Shown piece after piece: positions 44,520 to 53,027 of a DNA stretch of 64,000 nucleotides. Under the pieces are notes generated by a model, which did not search any database, was not told the origin of the DNA, and worked only from the letters and a program-made list of their open reading frames with translations. Numbering within the stretch: position 1 is the stretch's first letter; each line of letters opens with the position of its first letter. This DNA is from Nonomuraea sp. SBT364 (GTDB taxonomy: Bacteria; Actinomycetota; Actinomycetes; Streptosporangiales; Streptosporangiaceae): the NCBI RefSeq assembly GCF_001083785.1, contig NZ_LAVL01000013.1, positions 29,190-93,189 of the forward strand. The letters run 5' to 3'. Both the position numbers and the translations under genes were made by a program.

Positions 44520-46091
44520 TTAGGCCCCGCGCGATGTCTGCTTGATACGCATTGTCAGCTCGTTGACCTGGTTGTACATCGACCTGCGCTCCGCGATGAG
44601 CGAGCGGATCTTGCGTTCGGCGTGCATCACGGTGGTGTGGTCGCGGCCGCCGAACTGCTGGCCGATCTTGGGCAGCGACAGCTCCGTCAGCTCCCGGATC
44701 AGGTACATGGCGATCTGCCGGGCGTTCACCAGCGCCCTGCTGCGCGAGCTGCCGCACAGGTCGTCGATGCTGATGCCGAAGTACTCGGCGGTCTTCGCCA
44801 TGATCGTGGCGACCGTGATCTCCGGCCCGGAGTCGGAGGTGATCAGGTCCTTCAGCACGACCTCGGCGAGCTGCAGGTCGACGCCCTGCCTGTTGAGGCT
44901 GGCGAACGCGGTGACCCTGATCAGCGCCCCCTCCAGCTCACGGATGTTGGTGGAGATGCGGCTGGCGATGTACTCCAGCACCTCGGGCGGCGCGGCCAGG
45001 CCCTCCTGTATGGCCTTCTTCCGCAGGATGGCGATCCGGGTCTCCAGCTCGGGCGGCTGGACGTCGGTGATCAGGCCCCACTCGAACCGGTTGCGCAGCC
45101 GGTCCTCCAGCGTGATGAGCTGCTTGGGCGCCCGGTCGCTGGAGATGACGATCTGCTTGTTGGCGTTGTGCAGCGTGTTGAAGGTGTGGAAGAACTCCTC
45201 CTGCGTCTGCTCCTTGCCCTCCAGGAACTGGATGTCGTCCACGAGCAGGATGTCGATCGCGCGGTAGCGGCCCCGGAAACCGTCGGCCTTGTGGTCGCGG
45301 ATGCTGTTGATGAAGTCGTTCGTGAACTCCTCGGAGCTCACGTATCTCACCCGGGCGCCGTCGTACAGGCTCTGCGCGTAATGCCCGATCGCGTGCAGCA
45401 GGTGGGTTTTCCCCAGCCCCGAGTCTCCGTAAATGAAGAGCGGGTTGTACGCCTTCGCCGGCGATTCGGCGACGGCCACGGCCGCGGCGTGGGCGAAACG
45501 GTTGCTGGCTCCGATGACGAATGTCTCGAATGTGTACTTTTGGTTAAGTCTGGCCGGTTCGCTGGGCTTGTTGCTCTTGGCTTCCCACCTGTTCTGGGTG
45601 GGCTCCGGGGCCTTTTCCACAGGGGCCTGTGCCTGTTCAAAACTGAAGGCAGGCTGTGGATATTCGGTGGACGAAGGCGCCGGCTCGGGCTGTGGAGAAT
45701 AGAACTGCGGAGGCTCGGAAGCCTGGTAGTGCTGGGGCGATGGGCCCTGTGGATAGCGCGGCTGGGGGTCCGGGCTCTGGGGATAGTTCTGAACCACAGG
45801 CTGTGGATGAAGCTCCTGCATCGGCTGCTCGGGAGCCGTCGTGTCGATCATCACGGCCAGTCGCATGGCCCGGCCGAGCTCCTGGGAGAGCGCGTGCGCG
45901 ACGAGCGGGCGCAGCTTGCCCTCGATGAGGTCCTTGAGGAAGTCGTTGGGGACGCCCAGCACGATCGTGTCGTCGGCCAGGGCGATCGGCCGGACCATGG
46001 AGAGCCAGGTGCGCTGCTGGACCGGCACGTTCTCGTTGAGGAAGTTGCCCAGCGCCCTCTTCCATACCGTGTCGAGGTCGACACCGTTCAT
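44520..46091 (-). CDS. dnaA: Chromosomal replication initiator DnaA
   Basis: 523 residues. Domain I ('[28 protein letters not shown]'), a long Pro/Gln/Tyr-rich domain II (about 85-185), AAA+ domain III with Walker A '[15 protein letters not shown]', Walker B '[13 protein letters not shown]', sensor '[10 protein letters not shown]', and domain IV with '[44 protein letters not shown]', the DnaA-box recognition signature. ATG 46091. It is transcribed from the second box-rich region, a layout for autoregulation. Domain II carries repeated 'YPQ' whose codons form DnaA-box-like sequences. Confidence 0.97.
   Translation of the reverse strand: MNGVDLDTVWKRALGNFLNENVPVQQRTWLSMVRPIALADDTIVLGVPNDFLKDLIEGKLRPLVAHALSQELGRAMRLAVMIDTTAPEQPMQELHPQPVVQNYPQSPDPQPRYPQGPSPQHYQASEPPQFYSPQPEPAPSSTEYPQPAFSFEQAQAPVEKAPEPTQNRWEAKSNKPSEPARLNQKYTFETFVIGASNRFAHAAAVAVAESPAKAYNPLFIYGDSGLGKTHLLHAIGHYAQSLYDGARVRYVSSEEFTNDFINSIRDHKADGFRGRYRAIDILLVDDIQFLEGKEQTQEEFFHTFNTLHNANKQIVISSDRAPKQLITLEDRLRNRFEWGLITDVQPPELETRIAILRKKAIQEGLAAPPEVLEYIASRISTNIRELEGALIRVTAFASLNRQGVDLQLAEVVLKDLITSDSGPEITVATIMAKTAEYFGISIDDLCGSSRSRALVNARQIAMYLIRELTELSLPKIGQQFGGRDHTTVMHAERKIRSLIAERRSMYNQVNELTMRIKQTSRGA
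45655..45810. promoter_or_regulatory. DnaA-box-like sequences inside dnaA domain II
   Basis: On the plus strand TGTGGATAT (45655), TGTGGAGAA (45691), TGTGGATAG (45748), TGGGGATAG (45778) and TGTGGATGA (45802) occur within 156 bp. On the coding strand they are TATCCACAG-type codons for Tyr-Pro-Gln and relatives. They match the reverse DnaA box TGTGGATAA at 7-8 of 9 positions. Confidence 0.45.
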
Positions 46092-46133
46092 GGTGCGGCT
46101 CCCCTCCTCCCTGTCGCGGCCCCCCGCGATCGT

Positions 46134-46402
46134 TTATCCACACGCGCGTTTATCCACATCGGGGGGTCGCCGCGGCGGCGGCCGCCCCCTGTCGTCCACA
46201 GCGCCGCGCCCAGGCTGGATGCCCAGGATCTCCACAGGTGATCCACAGGCTGTGCACAGCCCTGGATCGGCCCCGGAAGGGCCGACAGTATCTTTGTGCA
46301 CAGCTGTGTTCAAGACGTTGTCCACAGCCTAGCGGTGCCTGGGTGCACATACTGTGGACGTTCAGGGGGCCGTGGAAAAGTCGCCTGTGGATACGTGGAT
46401 AA
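46134..46402. promoter_or_regulatory. Second DnaA-box cluster, upstream of dnaA
   Basis: Boxes TTATCCACA (46134 and 46150), TCGTCCACA (46192), TGATCCACA (46239), TTGTCCACA (46318) and inverted TGTGGATAC (46386) and CGTGGATAA (46394, sharing one base) fill the gap between dnaA and rpmH. It would repress dnaA, store DnaA or form a second half of the origin. Confidence 0.8.
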
Positions 46403-46413
46403 CCGGTTCCGGT

Positions 46414-46442
46414 TTGACCTGGACCGCTTCGCCCCGTACCGT
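46414..46442 (+). promoter_or_regulatory. rpmH-rnpA promoter
   Basis: -35 TTGACC (46414-46419), 17-bp spacer, -10 TACCGT (46437-46442), about 110 bp before rpmH. The DnaA boxes at 46386-46402 lie just upstream. Confidence 0.6.
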
Positions 46443-46551
46443 ACGGAGGTCGGTCTGTCGTGCGACGGCTATTTCGCGTGCCTCGCTATCTAGACAGGCC
46501 AGCCATGTGTGTTAAGCGCCTCGTGCGCACCTTCAAGCCTGGAGCCCACTC

Positions 46552-46689
46552 GTGAGCAAGCGTACTTTCCAGCCGAACAACCGTCGCCGCGCGAAGACCC
46601 ACGGCTTCCGGCTGCGGATGCGCACCCGGGCCGGTCGCGCCATCCTCGCCGCTCGCCGCCGCAAGGGTCGCGAGAAGCTGTCGGCCTGA
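46552..46689 (+). CDS. rpmH: Ribosomal protein bL34
   Basis: From GTG 46552 a 45-residue, highly basic protein '[19 protein letters not shown]' through '[19 protein letters not shown]', full bL34. It binds 23S rRNA. It lies in its conserved place between dnaA and rnpA. Confidence 0.97.
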   Translation: MSKRTFQPNNRRRAKTHGFRLRMRTRAGRAILAARRRKGREKLSA

Positions 46690-46751
46690 CCGTCCTGCGC
46701 GTGATCGTCCGCCCGCCGGTGCACCCCGCCGGCGGGCGATAGGCGTATACG

Positions 46752-47114
46752 GTGCTTTCCCGACAGTCCCGCATGCGGCGCGGGGAGGAGTTCAAGGCGG
46801 CCATCAAGCGCGGTAAGCGCGCCGGTCGCCCCACCCTGGTGGTGCATCTCACCATTTCCGGGGAAGGGACACCTCTGGTGGGTTTTGTAGTGAGCCGGGC
46901 CGTCGGAGGCGCGGTCGTCCGCAACAAGGTCAAGCGTCGGCTTCGACACCTGATGCGAGACCGTCTTGACCGGCTCCCGAGAGGTAGCCTGCTTGTGGTA
47001 CGCGCCAACCCCCCGGCCGCGTCAGCGCGATCCGAGCATCTTGCCGCCGAGCTCGACCTCGCGCTCGACCGTTTGCTCAGGCGGCGCGAGTCCTCGACGG
47101 ATGGACGGAGATGA
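46752..47114 (+). CDS. rnpA: Ribonuclease P protein component
   Basis: 120 residues from GTG 46752. The RNA-binding signature is '[34 protein letters not shown]' (the RNR motif), after '[15 protein letters not shown]'. It binds the RNase P RNA and the tRNA 5' leader. The stop overlaps yidD (ATGA). Confidence 0.95.
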   Translation: MLSRQSRMRRGEEFKAAIKRGKRAGRPTLVVHLTISGEGTPLVGFVVSRAVGGAVVRNKVKRRLRHLMRDRLDRLPRGSLLVVRANPPAASARSEHLAAELDLALDRLLRRRESSTDGRR

Positions 47115-47389
47115 CGGAGCAACCGCTAGGGACAGCGAGCCTCCCCGCTCGGGTGCTGCTCGCGCCCATCCGGTTCTACCGGGCCTTCATCAGCCCGATG
47201 CTCGGTCCGCGCTGCCGTTTCTATCCGTCCTGCAGCGCGTACGGGCTCGAGGCGATAGCCGTACACGGAGCATTGCGCGGCACATGGTTGACTGTCCGGC
47301 GCATCGGGCGGTGCCACCCATTCCATCCCGGAGGTATAGACCCGGTGCCCCCACGCCCGGTTCGGTCCCACGAAACGCAAGGGAGATAG
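47111..47389 (+). CDS. yidD: Membrane protein insertion efficiency factor YidD
   Basis: 92 residues with the family core '[60 protein letters not shown]', including the three conserved Cys. An amphipathic membrane-associated protein that assists YidC. ATG 47111 overlaps rnpA. Confidence 0.95.
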   Translation: MTEQPLGTASLPARVLLAPIRFYRAFISPMLGPRCRFYPSCSAYGLEAIAVHGALRGTWLTVRRIGRCHPFHPGGIDPVPPRPVRSHETQGR

Positions 47390-47393
47390 CTCG

Positions 47394-48344
47394 GTGGAGC
47401 TGTCCTGGCTGAGCTGGCTCTATGAAGCCGTAGCCTTCGTCATCACCTGGATTCATGCGGGTTACAGCACCTTCCTGAACCCGGATAGCGGCCTGACGTG
47501 GTTGCTGACCATCGTCACGCTCACCGTGCTCATGCGGATCCTCATCTTCCCGCTCTTCCTCAAGCAGATGCGGTCCTCGAAGAAGATGCAGGAGCTCGCC
47601 CCCAAGGTGGCGGAGCTGCGCAAGCGCTACAAGAACGACAAGCAGCGCATGAACCAGGAGGTCATGGCGGTCTATCAGGGCGCCGGGGCCAATCCGCTCG
47701 GCGGCTGCCTGCCGATCCTGGCGCAGTTCCCCATCTTCATCTCGATGTTCACCGTGCTGCAGGCCATGGCCAACGGCCGCGCGGTGTACGGGATGACGCA
47801 GGAGCTCGTCGACAGCGCCCGGGCGGCGCACATCTTCGGCGCGCCGGTGCCCGCGACCTTCTTCATGTCCGAGCAGGACATCATCGCGCTCGACGCCGTC
47901 CCCCTGCAGACGAAGATCGTCCTGGGTGTGTTCGTGGCGATCAGCTCGCTGACCACGTTCCTCACCGTGCGGCAGAGCGTCACCCGGTCGATGGCGCAGA
48001 TGCCCGACAACCCCATGGCGCAGCAGCAGAAGCTGCTCATGTACATCTCGCCGCTGTTCGCCTTCTTCAGCCTGAACTTCCCGCTCGGCCTGATCCTGTA
48101 CTGGGTGACCACCAACGTGTGGACGCTCGGCCAGCAGCACTGGTTCTACACGCGCAACCCGATGCCCGAGTTCGACGCCAAGGGCAACGTGGTCCCGGTC
48201 CAGCCGAAGCCCGGTCTGATGGCCAAGCTTCGCAAGACGACTCCCGAAGAGGAGCCCCCTCCTCCGCCTCCTGCGCCTAAGATCGTCAGGAACCAGCCCA
48301 GCCGTCAGTCCCGCAGCAAGCGCACCGGCAGCAAGAAGTCGTGA
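47394..48344 (+). CDS. yidC: Membrane protein insertase YidC
   Basis: 316 residues from GTG 47394. No lipobox; the N-terminal span leads into the insertase core with 'LTVLMRILIFPLFLKQMRSSKKMQEL' (conserved Arg in the groove), 'GGCLPILAQFPIFISMFTVLQ', and two further spans ending 'LPLGLILYWVTTNVWT'-type sequence. The C-terminus is basic with a Pro run. It inserts proteins with or without SecYEG. Stop and a downstream GTG overlap, but jag starts at 48365. Confidence 0.95.
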   Translation: MELSWLSWLYEAVAFVITWIHAGYSTFLNPDSGLTWLLTIVTLTVLMRILIFPLFLKQMRSSKKMQELAPKVAELRKRYKNDKQRMNQEVMAVYQGAGANPLGGCLPILAQFPIFISMFTVLQAMANGRAVYGMTQELVDSARAAHIFGAPVPATFFMSEQDIIALDAVPLQTKIVLGVFVAISSLTTFLTVRQSVTRSMAQMPDNPMAQQQKLLMYISPLFAFFSLNFPLGLILYWVTTNVWTLGQQHWFYTRNPMPEFDAKGNVVPVQPKPGLMAKLRKTTPEEEPPPPPPAPKIVRNQPSRQSRSKRTGSKKS

Positions 48345-48364
48345 TTACGAAGGAGAGGCCGGCC

Positions 48365-48853
48365 ATGACCGAGGCCGAGCAGGAGAAGGCTCCTGACATC
48401 AGCGCGCTCGAACAGGAGGGCGAGATCGCGGCTGACTACGTCGAAGGCCTCCTCGACATCGCCGACATCGACGGTGACATCGACATGGACGTCGAGGGCG
48501 ACCGCGCGATGGTCTCCGTCGTCGGACTCAAGGGCAACGAGTTGGTCGGCCCCGCGGGCGAGGTGCTGGAGGCTCTCCAGGAGCTGACCCGGCTGGCCGT
48601 CCACCGCCAGACGGGGGAGCGGTCCCGCCTGATGCTCGACGTCGGCGGCTATCGCGAGCGCCGCCGCGCCGAGCTCACCAAGCTCGGCACCGAGATGGCC
48701 AACCAGGTCAAGGACCGGGGCGAGCCCAAGCCGCTGCAGCCGATGACGCCCTTCGAACGCAAGATCGTCCACGACGCGGTGGCCGCTGCCGGGCTCCGCA
48801 GCGAGTCCGAGGGCGAGGAGCCCAACCGTTACGTGGTGGTCCTGCCCGCCTGA
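48365..48853 (+). CDS. jag: Jag/KhpB RNA-binding protein (KH and R3H)
   Basis: 162 residues. An acidic N-terminus, KH domain ('DYVEGLLDIADIDGDIDMDVEGDRAMVSVVGLKGNELVGPAGEVLEALQEL'), and R3H ('RSRLMLDVGGYRERRRAEL' through 'FERKIVHDAVAAAGLRSESEGEEPNRYVVV'). ATG 48365 follows AAGGAG at 9 nt. It acts with KhpA on RNA in cell growth control. A 199-bp gap to rsmG holds no gene I can see. Confidence 0.92.
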   Translation: MTEAEQEKAPDISALEQEGEIAADYVEGLLDIADIDGDIDMDVEGDRAMVSVVGLKGNELVGPAGEVLEALQELTRLAVHRQTGERSRLMLDVGGYRERRRAELTKLGTEMANQVKDRGEPKPLQPMTPFERKIVHDAVAAAGLRSESEGEEPNRYVVVLPA

Positions 48854-49052
48854 CCGGCCCCCATGACCCAGCCCGGCCGCCAGCCGCCCCGTGCGCCTGG
48901 CGGCCGTTCGCATGTCGAACACCTTTTCGATGCTCTCCGGGCGGCGCGCTCCAAGGCTCCGTTCAGGGCATCCCGCTAGTCTTCGACAGTGATCTCCCAC
49001 CTAGCCTGGGGTAGACACCATCCCGAACTCATACGAAAGGGCCACCACAGCA

Positions 49053-49724
49053 GTGAGCGACGAGCTGCCGCCCCCGCCGGACATCGCGCGGGACGTCTTC
49101 ACCGGCGAAGCCTGGGACCGGGCGGAGGCGTTCGCGGAGCTGCTGGCCGGCCCCGGAGTGGTGCGCGGACTGCTCGGCCCCCGGGAGATCCCCCGCATCT
49201 GGGATCGCCATCTGCTCAACTGCGCCGTCGTCGCCGAAGCCATCCCGCCGGACGTGCGCCTGGTGGACATCGGCTCGGGCGCCGGACTGCCCGGTCTCGT
49301 GCTCGCGATCGTCCGGCAGGACGTCACGGTCACACTGCTTGAGCCGCTGCTGCGCCGTACCGTCTTCTTGCAGGAGTGCGTCGAGACCCTCAAGCTGGAG
49401 AACGTCGAGGTGCTGCGCGGCCGGGCCGAGGAACTGGCCGGCAAGCGTGTCTTCGACGTGGCCAGCGCCCGCGCCGTGGCGCCCCTCGACCGGCTCCTGA
49501 AGTGGGCCATGCCGCTGCTGAACGAAGGCGGCGAGCTCATCGCCATGAAGGGGGAGCGCGCCGCCGAGGAACTCGCCGAGGCGGAGCCCCAATTGCGCGC
49601 CAGCGGCGCCAGAACGGCCGAGCTTGTGACCGTCGGGCACGGTAAGGTCGAGCCGCCTGCAACATTGGTTCGGGTGATAGCGGGTCGCGCGCCAGAGCAC
49701 GGCAGGCGGCGACGAAGGAGGTGA
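49053..49724 (+). CDS. rsmG: 16S rRNA (guanine-N7)-methyltransferase RsmG
   Basis: 223 residues from GTG 49053. SAM motif 'LVDIGSGAGLPGLVLAIVRQDVTVTLLEPLLRRTVFL', then 'VFDVASARAVAPLDRLLKWAMPLL' and 'MKGERAAEEL'. It methylates G527 of 16S rRNA. In actinobacteria its loss gives low-level streptomycin resistance. The end is Arg-rich, and the parA Shine-Dalgarno AAGGAGG lies within it. Confidence 0.95.
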   Translation: MSDELPPPPDIARDVFTGEAWDRAEAFAELLAGPGVVRGLLGPREIPRIWDRHLLNCAVVAEAIPPDVRLVDIGSGAGLPGLVLAIVRQDVTVTLLEPLLRRTVFLQECVETLKLENVEVLRGRAEELAGKRVFDVASARAVAPLDRLLKWAMPLLNEGGELIAMKGERAAEELAEAEPQLRASGARTAELVTVGHGKVEPPATLVRVIAGRAPEHGRRRRRR

Positions 49725-49729
49725 CGGTC

Positions 49730-50782
49730 GTGCCGGTCGCTCAGAGCGGTCTTGGCTGGCCGGACAGCCGTCTGTCCGAGAGCCCCAGAGGGGTCGGCTG
49801 GCCCGGATCGGGCGTTTCGCGACAGCAGATTCCCGGCTCCGACATGCCACGGGTTGAAAGGATGGCCATCGTGACCCAGACCCCCCTGAACCCAGGTGAT
49901 TCTCCGTTGGTACGAGAGGCGCTCAACTCAGTGGTTTCACGTGAAACACCTACCGCTCAGCTGCCCACCCAGACGGACACCGGCCAGGGGGCGTGGCCCA
50001 GGCCGTCCAAGTGCCGGGTGATCGCCGTTGCCAACCAGAAGGGCGGCGTCGGCAAGACCACGACGTCCGTCAACATTGCCGCCGCCCTGTCGATGAACGG
50101 CGAGCGCGTCCTCGTCGTCGACCTCGACCCGCAGGGCAACGCCTCCACCGCCCTGGCCACCGAACACCGAGGCGACATCCCGGACGTCTACCAGGTGCTC
50201 GTCGACGACCTGCCCATGGCGGACATCGTCAAGCAGGTGCCCGACATGCCCAACCTCTACTGCGCCCCGGCGACCATCGACCTGGCCGGCGCCGAGATCG
50301 AGCTCGTCTCCCTGGTCGCCCGCGAGGCCCGCCTGCGCCGCGCCCTCACCGCCTACGACGCGCTCGACCTCGACTACATCATCATCGACTGCCCGCCGTC
50401 GCTCGGCCTGCTCACGGTCAACGCCCTGGTGGCCGCCGACGAGGTCATGATCCCCATCCAGTGCGAGTACTACGCCCTGGAGGGGCTCGGGCAGCTCCTG
50501 CGCAACGTCGACCTCATCAAGGCGCACCTCAACCCCACCCTGCGGCTTTCCACGATCGTCCTCACCATGTACGACGGCCGCACGCGGCTCGCTTCCCAGG
50601 TGGCGGACGAGGTTCGGGCGCACTTCGGCGACACGGTGCTCAACACGGTCATCCCGCGCAGTGTTCGCCTCTCGGAGGCGCCCAGCTACGGCCAGTCGGT
50701 CATGACCTACGACCCGGGCTCCAGCGGGGCGATGGCCTACATGGACGCCGCCCGCGAGATCGCCCACCGCGCCCTGGTCTGA
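49730..50782 (+). CDS. parA: Chromosome partitioning ATPase ParA
   Basis: 350 residues. Deviant Walker A 'NQKGGVGKTTTSVNIAAAL', 'VVDLDPQGNAST', Walker B 'YIIIDCPPSLGLLTVNAL', and 'SVRLSEAPSYGQSVMTYDP'. GTG 49730 is chosen because AAGGAGG at 49715-49721 is exactly 8 nt upstream, so an unusual N-terminal extension of about 100 residues is translated, and it contains a parS site (49934). ParA dimers bind DNA and drive ParB-parS complexes. The first 60 residues are low complexity and may be disordered. Confidence 0.92.
   Translation: MPVAQSGLGWPDSRLSESPRGVGWPGSGVSRQQIPGSDMPRVERMAIVTQTPLNPGDSPLVREALNSVVSRETPTAQLPTQTDTGQGAWPRPSKCRVIAVANQKGGVGKTTTSVNIAAALSMNGERVLVVDLDPQGNASTALATEHRGDIPDVYQVLVDDLPMADIVKQVPDMPNLYCAPATIDLAGAEIELVSLVAREARLRRALTAYDALDLDYIIIDCPPSLGLLTVNALVAADEVMIPIQCEYYALEGLGQLLRNVDLIKAHLNPTLRLSTIVLTMYDGRTRLASQVADEVRAHFGDTVLNTVIPRSVRLSEAPSYGQSVMTYDPGSSGAMAYMDAAREIAHRALV
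49934..49947. other. parS site within parA
   Basis: GTTTCACGTGAAAC, the perfect parS core, encodes Val-Ser-Arg-Glu-Thr in the ParA extension. ParB nucleates at such sites. Confidence 0.9.
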
Positions 50783-51930
50783 CCGTCGGCGGCGGTCCCT
50801 CGCCCGGGCCCTGCCGGCACCCATGCCCGGGGACGTGCTCCCGTTGCGTACTCGCCGCCTTCGAAGCGGAAGCGGGGCCGGCATGGGGCGCATTGGCGGG
50901 CCCTTACACCTTGGCGTCCCGCCCTCGGCCGCGCTGGGCGTTGCCGGGTTACGCACCTGAACGTCGCTCGCCACACGCAACCGCCGCACGAGGCTGTCGC
51001 GGCGGCACGGCTGCCAGGGAATGGCTTCCCTGCCACCACGAGGCCCCCGCCGACAGAACCGACAAACCACCCGAGCTGGGCGTCCCGAGGCGTCGCGCCG
51101 TTGCCCGGGGCGTCACATCACGGGCCGGGGCGTCCCGCCATTGGAGGGGGCGGCGCGTCACTGCCCGGAGCGGCCATTGCCCGGGGCGGCGTGCCATTGG
51201 CTGGGGCGGCGCGTCATTGCCTGGGGCGTCACATCACGGGCCGGGGCGCCCCGCCGTTGCCCGGGGCGGCGTGTCATTGCCTGGGGCGGCGTGTCATTGG
51301 CTGGGGCGCCGGGCCGATGCCTGGGGTGGCGTGCCCTTGCCCGGGGAGTAACGCCATAGGCGGGGCGCTGGGCCCTCGCCAGGGGGGCGCGAGATTGCCG
51401 ATCGCGGCGACGCCGAGTCCGAGCGGCACGGGCGTCGAGTCGCAGGCCGGGCGTCGCGCATGGGCCGAGCCGAGTCGAGCCGTACGTCAGGGTTCAGCAC
51501 GGTGGCTGGTGAGGCGCAGGCCATCCAGCCGAACGCCCCCAGCCATCGTCAGCATCCGGCACCGCCATCGCCAGCGAAGAGCCGGGCGCCAGCCGTACGC
51601 CAGCCGCACGCCAGCCGCACGCCAGCCGTGCGGAGCGTCGCCGGCGTTCGAAGCAATCCCGTCGGTTCCCACACCCCCCGGGCGAGGCACCAGGCAGCGG
51701 CCGGAGCGCGGGTCGGCAGGTGCGGCCCGGCACCGGTGTCGCTCCGGGGAACGTCCGAGAGCGTTCACCATGGGCGAGGTCCGGAGGTGTGGCTGCGATG
51801 GTTTGCCGTCATTGATGGCATGACGGTGCAAATCCGGTGGGACTGCGTGTGGCGAGGAGACACCCGGTTGGGTGGTCAACGGTAACCTCTCCTGGAGTGA
51901 CGGGTTCGGCCGGGTGAATGAGGAGACGCA
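50783..51930. repeat. parA-parB spacer with a 20-bp degenerate tandem array
   Basis: No supported gene in 1148 bp. From 51107 to 51342 about 12 units of 20 bp (one of 16) follow the pattern GGGGCGGCGTGTCATTGCCT, with the GGGG start and the CATTGCC half best kept. A second small array at 51587-51630 has four 11-bp units (CGCCAGCCGTA). Around these the DNA is GC-rich, with no codon structure. The parB Shine-Dalgarno (GAGGAG) ends the region. Confidence 0.75.
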
Positions 51931-52893
51931 GTGAGCCAGCAGCGGCGGGGATTGGGCAAGGGGCTCGGGGCGCTCATTCCGACCGGTCCCATTGTTGACG
52001 GCACGGGAACGGTGCCCTCCGCCAACGGTGCAGCGACGGACGCGGGGCCCAGGCCGGTGGCGGGCGCGTACTTCCATGAGGTGCCGCTGGACGCCATCGT
52101 CCCCAACCCGCGCCAGCCACGTGAGATCTTCGACGAGGAGAAGCTGAAGGAGCTGAAGGCGTCCATCAGCGAGGTCGGCCTGCTCCAGCCGATCGTCGTG
52201 CGCCCGGTGGGAGGCGGGAAGTATGAGCTGATCATGGGGGAGCGGCGACTGCGGGCGTGCAAGCTGGCCGGTCTGGAGCAGATTCCCGCGATCGTCCGCA
52301 ATACGCAGGACGACGACCTCTTGCGTGACGCCCTCATCGAGAACCTTCAGCGCGAGCAGCTCAACGCCCTGGAAGAGGCCGCCGCCTACCAGCAGCTGCT
52401 GGACGACTTCCAGGCCACTCACGATCAGCTCGCCAAGAAGGTCGGTCGGTCCCGCTCACACATCACGAACACGCTGCGTCTGCTCAAGCTGCCGCCGGAG
52501 GTTCAGGTGAGGGTGGCCGCCGGCACGATCACCGCCGGCCATGCCCGGGCGCTCCTTACACTCGAGAACCCGGAAGATCAGATCCGGCTCGCCGCCCGCA
52601 TCGTTGCCGAGCTTCTGCCCGTGCGGGCGGTCGAAGAGATCGTCGCCCTCGGCAGCGCACAGGCCGCCGCTGAGAAGCCGACTCGTACGCGCAAGCCCGC
52701 CAAGCCCACCGCCCCCGGTCTCGCCCACCTCGCCGACCGTCTCTCGGACCACTTCGAGACCAAGGTCAAAGTGGACCTGGGCCACCGCAAGGGCCGTATC
52801 GTCGTGGAGTTCGCCACCATCGACGATCTTGAGCGCATCATCGGCACCATGGCTCCCGAAGCCGCCCGTACCATGCGGGAATCCGAAAGCTGA
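51931..52893 (+). CDS. parB: Chromosome partitioning protein ParB
   Basis: 320 residues from GTG 51931. N-terminal '[13 protein letters not shown]', the CTPase core with '[21 protein letters not shown]' and '[12 protein letters not shown]' (GERRxRA), the parS-reading helix-turn-helix '[25 protein letters not shown]', and a C-terminal dimer domain. Unusually 1.15 kb lies between parA and parB, so separate expression is possible. A stem CGGCTTTCCTTG / CAAGGAAGCCG (52897-52944) may end the transcript. Confidence 0.95.
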   Translation: MSQQRRGLGKGLGALIPTGPIVDGTGTVPSANGAATDAGPRPVAGAYFHEVPLDAIVPNPRQPREIFDEEKLKELKASISEVGLLQPIVVRPVGGGKYELIMGERRLRACKLAGLEQIPAIVRNTQDDDLLRDALIENLQREQLNALEEAAAYQQLLDDFQATHDQLAKKVGRSRSHITNTLRLLKLPPEVQVRVAAGTITAGHARALLTLENPEDQIRLAARIVAELLPVRAVEEIVALGSAQAAAEKPTRTRKPAKPTAPGLAHLADRLSDHFETKVKVDLGHRKGRIVVEFATIDDLERIIGTMAPEAARTMRESES

Positions 52894-52968
52894 TTCCGGC
52901 TTTCCTTGAAAGCGGGGCTTCACTCGCCTCCCTCAAGGAAGCCGCTCCTGGATGTACGTCGGTCCCAT

Positions 52969-52982
52969 GTTTCACGTGAAAC
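52969..52982. other. parS site downstream of parB
   Basis: Perfect GTTTCACGTGAAAC, 76 bp past the parB stop. Confidence 0.9.
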
Positions 52983-53013
52983 CAGCGCCGAGCCCCTTGT
53001 GCACGGATGCGTG

Positions 53014-53027
53014 GTTCCACGTGAAAC
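53014..53027. other. parS site, one mismatch
   Basis: GTTCCACGTGAAAC differs from the core by one base (T to C). It is 45 bp from the previous site, so ParB could fill both. Confidence 0.75.
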
